From Endocalyx cinctus (taxonomy: Eukaryota; Ascomycota; Sordariomycetes; Amphisphaeriales; Apiosporaceae): a stretch of DNA of 64,000 bases. Position 1 is the first letter of the stretch; the number at the start of each line of letters is the position of its first letter. Where the stretch lies: NCBI GenBank assembly GCA_001600455.1, contig BCKC01000003.1, positions 1,302,001 to 1,366,000 on the forward strand. Reading direction: 5' to 3'. The notes under the pieces are model-generated. The model was not told where the DNA came from and ran no database searches. It saw only the letters and a program-made list of their open reading frames with translations. Shown in pieces: positions 22,239-32,451 of the stretch. A program made the position numbers and the translations under genes.

Positions 22239-22851
22239 GAATCTTGTTTTTCTTTTTTTTCCTTTGCATTTTTCTCTGAAAAACTCTGGTAGGGACGGGA
22301 ACGGAACGGAATGGAATGGAATGGAACAGAAATCACTCTGAAAAAAAAAAACTATAGCATTATGCATCATCATTATATTAGAGAACATAGAAGCATAGAT
22401 GAGCATGGCGGTTGATGTCTATTTAATATAAGAAGTTACTAGGTCAACAAGGTCTTTCTTTCATTGTGAATGTCACTTTGTTGCGTTATATGAAAGATGT
22501 CGTGATGGAAAAGGATATACTTATGCTAGCTAGCCCATTTGAAACCTCTATTATCACGGCCGAGATTTGTACGAACAAACTATGGCTACACAACGAAAAC
22601 TTTCCTTTTTTTTCGAGAAGGAACATTTGACTATTGCCATTTGATGTCTACGTGCCAACATACACACTTCATAGGCTATGTCCGAGGCCCATGCGATTCC
22701 TTATTTCTAATAGTACATGAGTAGCAGATAATTCGAAGCATTTGCAACGAGCCCGTCCTAATGAAAGGTATATACCTTAAATCTATCTATAAAAGAAAGA
22801 CTGGATATATTTATCTTCATAGTTCCACTTCGCGACTCGTTGAGGAGTCTT
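22239..22851. other. Convergent 3' region between CYS3 and the F-box gene
   Basis: Contains the CYS3 3' untranslated region, a pentanucleotide repeat and AT-rich sequence. No gene seen. Confidence 0.6.
22302..22326 (+). repeat. YGGAA pentanucleotide repeat
   Basis: Five exact 5-mers (CGGAA twice, TGGAA three times), preceded by two imperfect units from 22292. It lies about 60 bp after the CYS3 stop, probably in its 3' untranslated region. Confidence 0.75.
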
Positions 22852-24643
22852 CTAGGGAAACGTATTTAGAGCCATAGCCATAAGAGGATGGAAAAAAGGC
22901 GGAGGCGGGCCATCCCAGTCATCGTCATCGTCGCCGTCCATGTCACCACCTTCCGCTTGTGCCAAGGCTTCCTCCGCTTCTGCCATGGCCTGTAGGTGTA
23001 CATCTAAGAGATCTGGGTTCATATTGATTAGCATGAAGGGGTTGGCGCATCCTTTAGACCAGGGCAATGAAAGGGGGTGGTATTCAATTACCCAAATGGA
23101 AGTCATCCTCGTCTTCAGACCCGTCGATTTCATCGTCAAACTCGTCGAATTCGTCAGTTCCGTCGTCCCATCCGCCGTCCCAATCTGTGTGGCTGGGGAG
23201 TTTGTCAAGTTGAATCGAGCGCTTCATTTCTCTTAGTCCCTGAGCCGAATCGCTACCCTTCCATTCTCTGCATGCCGGGTCATCCTGGTTTTCGAACACA
23301 ACTCTACGCTTTCCACTGCTCGGTAAAACCTGCGAGAGATGAGATAGTTTAAAGCTGGTAAGCTTCAAGCGAAGCTGAATCAGTTGACTGCACAATCTAG
23401 CCCACAAGTTTGTCTTGTCCTTGTCATCGTGCGGCACGCCAACCAACTCAATCTTGTGTAGCGTGACGGACCGGAGGGTGGATTTATATTTTTTGACCAA
23501 ATCCAGCAACACCTGAGGTTCAAGAGTGGCCATACCAATCTCTAGAGTCTCTAGTTCAGTGAATGTGGGGGGATCAGGAGGTGGCGGGAAAATTGCAGGG
23601 TCTGGTGCATTTGCACTTCGTGCTTGAGTTGAAGATGTGTCGGCCACGTCATCAATAGGCTTGGCGAACGCAGAGAGAAGGTCGTCAGCTTTGGGAGGAG
23701 GATAACGATAGAGGTTGAGTCGTAGAGACTTGAGCGACTGGGCTTTAGCGAGGAAATTATTTAGATAGAAGCCGGGATGCGGCACATAGTCATTCTCGTG
23801 CGTGCCCTTGCTAACCATGACATGGGGACCATACGGGCTCAAATCTAGGTATAGAGCCTTCAAATTGGCAAGGACAGGATATATCTTCGATTGAAGTTGA
23901 CGGGGTACGGAAAATGCCTGATCCGGAAGCTGGGCTGCTCGCAGAATAACTTCAAATCGCTCCGGGCCGGGCTGGGTAGTTCTTGCGTTGGCCAAAGAGC
24001 GGAGGATGGCCAAGAAGACATGGCAGATATAAGAGTCCTGGAGGCTCTTGGCACCTTCGCCGGATATGAAGTTAGGAACGGGAGCATGAAGGACGGTGCC
24101 AGTATGGTTAAAGTAGGTATTATAGCCGTAGCTACGCCATAGGTGGGGTTCGTCACGGAAGCGACCGGGGCTGCTAAAGTCTCTCATCCCAATTGTCTCG
24201 AGGGAGGGTAAGTTGCGAAGCGCCTGGGAAAGGAGCTCAACGTCATATCCGCTATCAATCAAATTTTTATGGCTGAGATGTTCCTCATAATTCTTAGCTT
24301 GGCCGGCCAAGTCGACGTATCCTGGCATGTGATTGTGATAGTTGAAAAGTGCGTTGGAAAGCATAGGCCGTTCCAATCCAATGATCAGGGACTTGATACA
24401 TGGGGCATATCTAGACTCGGAGATGCTGACCAGCGCATTTAGACTGAATTCGGTGAAGCAGAAATGTCTCCGGGTGAAGAATTCCAAGGCAAACGCATTA
24501 AAAAAAGAAGCTTCCAGATGTTTGCAGGTACCTCTGAGATTGCCGTAATCACGAGTAGGGAGATACGAGGAGATCTGAAGAAGGACTTCTAGCGGCATAG
24601 TCATAAGGCAAATGCCACCGCCATAGGTGCGCTGGTAATCCAT
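22852..24643 (-). CDS. F-box protein with acidic C-terminus
   Basis: Two exons (24643-23092 and 23012-22852) give 570 residues. The N-terminus MTMPLEVLLQISSYLPTRD followed by LRGTCKHLEASFF (about residues 14-55) is an F-box, the Skp1-binding motif that places proteins in SCF ubiquitin ligases. The rest is a leucine-rich, probably repeat-like substrate domain I cannot assign. The last intron (79 nt) has donor GTAATT, a GCTAAT branch site and a CAG acceptor; splicing replaces an early stop with a tail rich in Asp/Glu and Pro (DGDDDDDWDG, PPPPFF). ATG codons at 24604 and 24598 are alternative starts closer to the F-box. The substrate is unknown. Confidence 0.82.
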
Positions 24644-26118
24644 GTTGAGGTGGCTTTTTTTATTATTATTATGATAGATCGATTCCTCTGATTATAGTAA
24701 AATGACGGCGAATTTGACTAAGGAAAAGATAGTGAAGAAAGGGGGCATATATGATTGTTTAGCTTGCAGGATCAAAGAGGGACAATCATTTATTCGGGGA
24801 AACAAGAGAAAGGAGGAGAAGCTGTAATTACAAGGTGTTTTTTGTGCTTGTGTTTATATCTGTTCTTTTTCTCCTCCGTGAGTTTATGCGTAATACCTGA
24901 GAGCCTAGCTGCCTAGGTATGGAATTTCTTTAGGTTAATTAAATATATTTTGATCCTTGTGCTGACTGAACTGGCAGGACTGGGTAGATGGCTTATTAGT
25001 GTACTGTTTTACCCTTCTTGTTCTTCATCTTATATTTTTTTTTATTTTTTTTTTGATGTGAATATTTGTTCAAATGAGTATGAGTATGATTAGGCATTTA
25101 TCAGGAGGTACTTACCCACTGTCTATTAGGTAGGTACTGTACTAGGTTAGTATAGTGACGGGTAGTAACTATTTCTAGGTACCGAGATGTAATATTCTCT
25201 ACACCGATAATAGTTTGTGACCTTGGCTCTTGAAACCGAGTCAAGAGATTTTGTTGGTATTTTTATTAGGCAGAAATGAAGTTTCTCTTCTTTGTATTGA
25301 AGACTTTATATGATTGATTAGAAGGAGAGTAGATGGATAGAGAAGAAGAAAGGGGAAAGGGAAAGGAAAAAGAAGAGATGTAATGATCAATCAAACTGAT
25401 ACACTTTTTATCTTGTATGATGAAGTAAGAAGGCTCACCGGTTCACGGGCAGAATGGGTCAATGGTGCTTGGAGCTTGTTTGGATTTCCTAATTCATACT
25501 AGCGTTAAGACGCGACATTCAGCTTTAACTGTTTAGTCCACTACAGCCCGTTCAGGTAGTGTCGCTGCTGCCTTCACTTTCTGGGGTGTCATTAGTGTAC
25601 TCACTCGTTAAATCATTACGACAAACGGACAGTTTACTATGTAAAAAAAGAAAAGAGAGTGAGTAGTGTAAAGGAAAAGGGCCGTAGGACTGAGAATCAT
25701 TAATTTAATTACTACCTTAGATGGTAACAATTGCTACCCAGAAAATAAAGTACTTATAATGAACCAATAGTACTGAAGTAGGTACTAAAGGACACTGCCA
25801 GATTGCTACTGCTGCCAGGTAACAACCATCATCATACGTTAATAAATAATAATTGAGATCAGCTAGCCTAGAGTATGGACTATTAAGGTAAGTAGTAGCT
25901 AGGTACCTACCTCTTGCCTGGCTGCATGCCTAGCAGCCCTGGAGCCTAGGCTGCCTAGGTACCTATCCTGCCTATGTACTTAGTTAAATATATCACATCA
26001 AGTATCACAAATATTCACGTATCATACATTCTAAACAAATATATTAAGAGTATTTCCTCGTCATTAAACATCGGATCCATGGATGCATCCAAGTATCCAC
26101 TTTTAACATTGTACTACT
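24644..26118. other. AT-rich intergenic region with palindromic TAGGTA motifs
   Basis: 1.5 kb without a gene. Motifs of the TAGGTA/TACCTA type are dense here (near 24911, 25130, 25176, 25783, 25900 and 25956). A compound inverted-repeat structure at 25900-25965 is annotated separately. Confidence 0.6.
25900..25965. repeat. Compound inverted repeat flanked by TAGGTACCTA palindromes
   Basis: The perfect 10-bp palindrome TAGGTACCTA occurs at 25900-25909 and again at 25956-25965. Between them GGCTGC (25920-25925) and GCAGCC (25933-25938) can form a hairpin with a 7-nt loop, and AGCCTAGGCT is a further palindrome. It could be a small decayed element or a cruciform-forming site. Confidence 0.6.
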
Positions 26119-28104
26119 TCATACCGTCATCTTATGACTCCCATCACCAACCTTATCATCCCCAGATCCCGGCTCCTCGTAATAATCATGTTGACTACTG
26201 CCATCTTCGTAGGCAAGCCGAAGATTATCCACTTGCTCACCCGCTTCTGCCCAAGTCCTGCTGCAAGCCGGGATCGGGAAGATTGTGCAAAGAAGCCAGT
26301 ACATACCTGACGAGACGATGAATCCCGCAAAGAAGTTAAAGTTGTAGATATAAGTTGCCCCGATAGGGACGCCACCTCCTCGGATCGCACCGGCGAATCC
26401 TACTACATTAATGGCAATCCCGCTAATGTAAGACGTGTAGGCTCTCCAGTGAATACCGTACGTGAAGTAGTAGGGTCCGGTCTTGCGGGCGTCGTAGAGT
26501 TCTTTAACCTCAAGATAGCCCTTCCGAACGAAATAATAATCGGAAATCATAACGCCAGCTATCGAGCTGAGGAAGACGGCGTATGCGGAGAGGTATGTCG
26601 TAAACTGATTTGCCGACGTAAGTAGAGTGTAGGGGCACATCGCAAGTCCCACCGCTGCAGCTATATACCCTCCACGCCGGATGTTGATAAACCGGGGGAA
26701 AAGAGCCGTCAAGTCCGTTCCCGCGCTGATAGAATCTAGTACGTGAAAAAAAAAAAACACATGTTAGGAAATATATCTTATAACTGAAAGATTAGAAACG
26801 TCCAAGGGTTTTGATACTCACTTGCAGCGATGTTTGTTCCTAACTGAGCCAATGCAAAGGCTAGTGCGATGACAAACACTCCAAATCTCTGAGCCGAGCC
26901 ACCGTCATCAATAAATCGTTCCAGAAGCTCCAAAGGGTCCCAAATAGGTTCGCTTCCGGGGTAAATGATTACTGAGCTAGAGGAAACAAATATCCCAATA
27001 AATGACGTAACGGCAAACCCGATAGGGATGGTGAAAAGCTGAGACCAGAGGGCGTCGTTCGGCTTCGTGGCAAAACGAGAGAAGTCCGGGTCGTTCACGA
27101 TCAATGTTGCAAAGTTGGCAATCGAACTTAACACGCCCTTTATGAACTCCCAAGCAAGGTCACTACCCTCGATCTTCGCAGGCTGCCTAATGATGGGACC
27201 GGCACCGCCTGCACGTTTGAGCGACCAGATAAAGAAGGCAATGCCCGCGACAGGGACAAAATATGCCTTCACAGTAAACAGGTGTCGAATCTTGTGCACC
27301 GGAAACCATATGGCCGGCAAAGATAATAACCAAAATAAGAAGAAAGAAACCCAATCCGCAGTAGTGGTACCTGAGTCAGCAGAAAACGTATTTGGGATAG
27401 TATTACGATCCTAAAGAAAGTGTCAGTCGCAATCCAACTGGCTCCAGAACACCTCGATATAAAGTCCGACTTACCCAACTTAGCCATATGGAGCGTATCA
27501 TAAGGTAAACGCAATGTCCGCCAATATATGATTGGACACCGTACCAAATTGCGGCCATCGCAGCTCGATTGAATACGGGCCACAGGCTGCCCCATATTCC
27601 GAAGCTGGCCCGGTTCACTACGGGGAACCCGATGTGATAGATAGCACCGATGCGACCAGTAAGGCAGATAAAAACACCGGCGATTGCATAACCAATCCAC
27701 ACACAGAGCCAGGACTGCCACCATGAAAGTCCGTTAACAATCATACTAGAGCTGATCATCCAAGTGTTAATATTGAACGAGTCGGCAATCCAGAAGCCAA
27801 CAAAATTCCATGCGCCCCACTGGCGGCGCTCTGGTTCGACCGGCTTGAGATCATCGTTGGTCAACTAAGAGGTCTATAGTCAGCACAATTTCTCGACGGG
27901 TTGTTTTTCTCCCCTCCTTCTTTCTCAAAGGAGTACGGTGGCTTCGCTTCCCGAGAAAACTCAAAGAGCCTTGGCTGTACAAGATGAATCAAAGATAAAA
28001 CATAGGTCTTTTACCATTAACTGAGCGGTTGACAAGCCATCTTCATGATCAACGGATAACTTCTCTGCCCAGGTACTAAGCCTGGAATTATGAAGTCTCT
28101 GCAT
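26119..28104 (-). CDS. NCS1-family nucleobase/nucleoside/allantoin permease
   Basis: Four exons (28104-28015, 27864-27475, 27410-26822, 26735-26119) give 561 residues. [19 protein letters not shown] followed by [15 protein letters not shown] is the family's TM1 signature. Further motifs are [40 protein letters not shown] and, after the last splice, [13 protein letters not shown] with INIRRGGYI. About 12 membrane helices are expected. It belongs to the Fur branch (uracil, uridine, allantoin or related ring compounds) of proton symporters in the plasma membrane; which substrate cannot be read from sequence. The first exon of 30 codons sits behind a 150-nt intron and is required, because the second exon lacks a start ATG. 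The C-terminal tail is acidic. Confidence 0.88.
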
Positions 28105-29873
28105 AGTACAGACGGAATGGAACCCTGACAGGGCTGAGCTGAGAACTTAGTGCTGTTTCCAGGGATTCAATTTTGATCGAGTAATTTTTTCCCTAATGCC
28201 AACTACTAAATAGGTAGTGACGATAATTTCTCTTAAGTAATTGGAGGGGTAGGTTTAAAAAAAAAAAAAAAAAGAAAAAAATAAGTAATCGACATGCGAC
28301 TTTTTAAGATTTCGGCTGAGTGGAGATGCTGAAGTTATCAAACTTTGACCATCCGCAAGCTTATTCAACCCGTAAAGAGGGAGTGGTGATAAAGGCAAGA
28401 CGTTTCTTCCCGTAAGATTTTGGAATGGGGATGTGCCCGGAATAAGTACTCACTTATTTACTCAAGAACCAAAAAAAAAAATATATATATATATAGAATA
28501 TAACAACTAATAAGAATTACCCATACCAAGACAGACGTGCGATATGAAGCAGAATACTCACCTACTTAAGGTAAAGAGAGAAATTAAACTTACCCCCACA
28601 TGACATACCTTGCGGAAAAAAAAAAGCCATCGACCAGGGAATGTTTTTTTTTTGTACTCGGTATCGCCGTTGATGTTTATCTACGTAGGCTGGTAGGTTT
28701 GGTACTGGACATACGACAAAATACGCAAAAAAAAGAAAACACCATATACATAATATGTACGTACTATAGGAAGATATCCTTATCCGGCCAATTTAGTTCT
28801 AGTCTGATCTGCAAGACAGGGAATCATTCCCCTCTCATTACGGCGGATGCGACCTTAAAGGTCCTTAAGCGGCCGGGAGCCTCTCTGGGCTGTCTGGTTT
28901 CTCTCCACAGTCCCCACACTGTAGTTCGCTTATCAGTTCCCCCAGATATCAATTATGTGATCTCATCGAGTCAACACTTTTGACTAGTAGACAAGGGTAG
29001 ATAAGTAAGGATGTAGCTGGTAGGATCCCGGATCCGAGAAGTGAATACCGTAGTGAAAATGGAAAAAGGTGATCCCGTCGCTACCATTCTTAGAAAAGAT
29101 AGATGGTGTGATAAAGCTACTTTTTTTTTTTTTTTTCACAAGTATGGCACTAATCTAGAGCCACCCATTATAAATATCGTAACGTCGTACTTCTCGTAGT
29201 ACGGCAGATTCCGACAGGAAGAAATAATTCGTAGATCGAATTTTTTGTTATATAAGAATCCTTCATGCGAGATTACGTGCTATTCACATACGGAGACATG
29301 CAGTAACAGTCACTTTCACGTCCGATCGCGTTGACCGGCAACAGTTATGTATCATATCTGCAGTAGTACTAAGGTTAGTAGTATGCATGTGAGCAGCCAA
29401 AATAATATATACCCGTGGACATACACACTCTACGTACTTACTATATTTTTTTTGCCTTCGGACGACACCGCGGAGAAAATTGTTTCATGGGACAAGGCAA
29501 AAAAAAAAAATCAATTCGGCCCTAGAACCATATCCGACATGCTAGGTTGCGTTTTATATCCCAATACTAATACTTCCTTCGTAGCTGCATAAAATCAATT
29601 GTTTAGTAGAAGTTGTTGTTTCTATGCAATCCGGTCGTTAGTCTCCTGTAAATTGTATTTCAGGAGAGAATCGTGAGGCAAGGCGTTTCTGGGTTAGAAT
29701 TTTTCAAAAATCTGGTGTTTCTATCTAAACATTACCTAACTATATAAACATTCTTAGTCTGATTGAAAAAAAAGAAACAGGCTTATCTATTTACTTATAG
29801 AGTTTAAGTGCCCTTTTACATCCATTCTATAAATCCAAAAATATCCAGAATAACATTGTGATTTTCACGCACA
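28105..29873. other. AT-rich intergenic region
   Basis: 1.8 kb of low-complexity spacer with poly-A/T runs (about 28257, 28470 with a TA repeat, 29121) and no ORF of coding character. Nothing else seen. Confidence 0.55.
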
Positions 29874-30242
29874 TTATCTTTTCACGGCGTCGTTCTCTCC
29901 TCCCTGTCCGGGGTTTTCCGGCCCTTTCTTTTTTTCGAAAGGAGCCCACTTGCGCGCATCTTCCTCCCCGACCAAGCCGGCGGGGTAGAACGAACTCGGT
30001 CGTCCCGCCAGTAATCGACGTCCCGCACGATCCTGCCCAGGATCTAGCTGGCGTTGTCCCTGGTATGGCCGGTCCTCCCGTGGATCACCTTGCACTTGTA
30101 GTCCGGGTCCGGCGGTAGGAGCTTGTTCTTGCCCGCGACTGAAGCGAGGGCGATAACATCCCCGCGGAGGATTAAGAGGATGCTGAATATATTCCCGGGG
30201 TTGGTCCACTGAGTTCTGAATGCATTGGTGGCGACGGACGGA
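29874..30242 (-). pseudogene. Degenerate fragment of a fungal integral-membrane protein family
   Basis: A GC-rich island in AT-rich DNA. On the minus strand one frame reads TNPGNIFSILLILRGDVIA, then KNKLLPPDPDYKCKVIH and TRDNAS, an in-frame TAG (30046-30044), then ILGRIVRDVDYWRDD and a basic tail to a stop at 29874. This resembles a widespread uncharacterised fungal membrane-protein family in which FSILLI...GGD is followed by a second helix before a conserved LLPxPDYxCKV segment. Here the second helix appears deleted in frame, and the upstream part lacks a credible start. The reading frame is otherwise preserved, so decay is recent or slow. The family resemblance is from memory. Confidence 0.6.
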
Positions 30243-31112
30243 TTAAAGGTGGTTCATCATTCTTGGACGAGTGAGACAAATGGTACCATTAAGCTGAAAA
30301 ATTATATCTTAACAGGGCTGGTTCTCAACATAAAATTTATATCAAAAAATTAGGCAGATTAATCAGTTTATGCGTACCTAGTAGTGTTTGAGTGTAAAGC
30401 AATATAAGTTCCTATCACTTTCAGCTGAGGATTTCTTTCCCTTATTGGGTTCTGACAAAATTTTTGCTGGGGTGGATATGCGATAGCCTATTGCATCGTT
30501 CAGCGCAGTTTGGTGACTTTATAGGAGGCGAATCCCCCTTTTCAGCTTTGCAATGTAACCTAGAATATAGAAATAACTAAATGGGATAAAATTTTGTCTC
30601 ATAAATTCACCAATAAACATCCAGAGAAGCCCTCATTGCATATTTATTTCCGTTAAGGAACACATCTCTGTGGCTCACCGCTACAATGATGGTAATCTAG
30701 GCAACGAAGAGGCAAGTAGATGAACCTTAACTAAACCATAAGGCCAACATACATTATATGCTATGATAGATTGTCTTGATTAACATGATTTGCCTAAGAT
30801 ACTGTTACTAAAACTCTGTACTCTACCTGCATCGACACAGCCATTCACAATAGGCTCATAGCAGAAACCAATGGATCGAATGCGATGGTTTACAGTGCAA
30901 GATGAGCGATTCGGTGTCTAAGAGCTTCCATAAGAAACCCTAATGTTAAAACAATAGCCTTTATCAGCGGAACACCCTGTTTCTACGACAAGTTCAAGTA
31001 CTTGATGCAGTAACAGCAGACTCTCTGCACTTTTACCTCCCTACTTAGGCTCGCGTGATGTTATAGGTTTATATCCTAGGTGGCTATCATCTGGTCGTGG
31101 TGTCCATTCAAA
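30243..31112. other. Intergenic region, nothing recognised
   Basis: 870 bp of AT-rich spacer with frequent stops in all frames. No repeat or gene stands out. Confidence 0.5.
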
Positions 31113-31753
31113 TCAATTAACACACGCGGGCAGCTTCCCGGATCTAGGAGATACGATAGCTCCTGCGGCGGATTCCCTGGATTCGAATTCATCACGGATC
31201 AACAATATTTGCCTGTATTCGCACATCACCGTGAACGATCCGCTCTCTCCTTCCTCTGGAGGCCCTGGAGTTTGAAGTACGCTAACGCACACATCCGCAT
31301 CCCCCATTGGTGTTTTTTCCAACATCAATAACATATTGCATGTATAGCTTTCCTTCGAGGAAGACGTGCTTACGACTTCGTAGAGTCTACCTGTCTTCTC
31401 CTTCTTCAGCTGCCAGTATTTATTTTGTTCAAACGTAGTCTTTCTGAATAGTAAAGAATAATACATAACTTTGAGGCCACCGGCTGTCACAACCGCGTCC
31501 GGTTTCTTCTGAGTGGATAACTGCAGTCCTCTGGAGCTGTTGTTACGCCATGAACGACGTCGGCGCCCAGCGAACGGATATGTTTTCCCCGGACTTTGAA
31601 ATATTCAGCCAACGGCACCACTGGATATCCATCGTGGGAAAATCCAAGCCATGGTGGGTGTCTAAACAGCGGAGCGGGCTCCAAATTGCTATCTTGGGGG
31701 TGGATGCCGATCGAGATCAATCGGTGAGGGAAATGGTGATTGTAGGCTGACAA
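31113..31753 (-). pseudogene. Unrecognised two-part ORF, possibly a broken gene
   Basis: Two minus-strand open stretches adjoin in different frames: 31753 to about 31520 (HHFPHRLISIGIHPQDSNLE, then GYPVVPLAEYFKVRGKHIRS) and about 31515 to 31113 (AGGLKVMYYSLLFRKTTFEQ ... IVSPRSGKLPACVN). Composition looks coding in both. A GT...AG pair of only about 38 nt would join them, shorter than any other intron here, so a frameshift is as likely. I do not recognise the protein. The upstream segment has no clear ATG, and may begin behind an acceptor-like CAG near 31750. Confidence 0.3.
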
Positions 31754-32451
31754 GGAAATATAACGTATGCAATTAAGAAGATGATTGATTAGTTTCGGGT
31801 TACTACGATAATGACTTCGAGCTCGATCTATTTATCCAGCTGAAAAACGAGATTATTATATCATCCCTTGGCAGCTTCTTCCAACCACTCTAAAAACTTT
31901 AGGCAACAGTGCTATATTTTCGATTTTTACCCCTATATTTTGCTAGGTAAGGATTAATATCGTAACACCCTTGATAGTTTTACTTCCTGTAAGTAGAAAT
32001 TCGGAATGAGGATCAAAAATTAGGATCATACAAGGGGCACGTGTTTTCGTGGCACAGTGGCGTCTCGTTCATTCTTGTAGTCTTGGTTGCCTGAGAAGCA
32101 AAACGCGGTATATCCAAATATTTTGGTCGGTTCACGCAATTTCACCTCGAAAGATCATAGCGCCTGCCTAAATAAGTCCAAAATCGGAAATGTTAGTCCA
32201 TATATGCCTAAAACCAAGAGACTGTAAATGAAAGAGAGTCATGGGTGTGTAAGCCCTTATAATATTTAAATCCTTCACAAACCTTCACTTCGTCTTGATT
32301 CTCATCTCCAATTCTTCTACCTTTTTAAAAACAACTTGTTCTTTCTTTGAAGCCATTGCTTCCTCTTGTTACTTACTCACTTCCTTCTTTATATACAGCT
32401 ACCTTACCATTGTCCGTACTCAAATTTTATTTGAGTTGAATCCAACTGAAG
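31754..32451. other. Intergenic region and PARP promoter
   Basis: AT-rich, turning pyrimidine-rich from about 32285 to 32420 ahead of the PARP start codon. No gene seen. Confidence 0.6.

Noticed and set aside
20717..22406. Long minus-strand ORFs (336 and 319 codons) across CYS3
   Set aside because: They are antisense to a clearly recognised enzyme with nearly all G/C third positions, which removes stops from the opposite strand. Their translations have no domain and biased composition.
29858..30118. Plus-strand ORF of 86 codons opposite the membrane-protein pseudogene
   Set aside because: It is the antisense of a recognised degenerate coding frame; its Pro/Arg-rich content reflects GC-rich complement.
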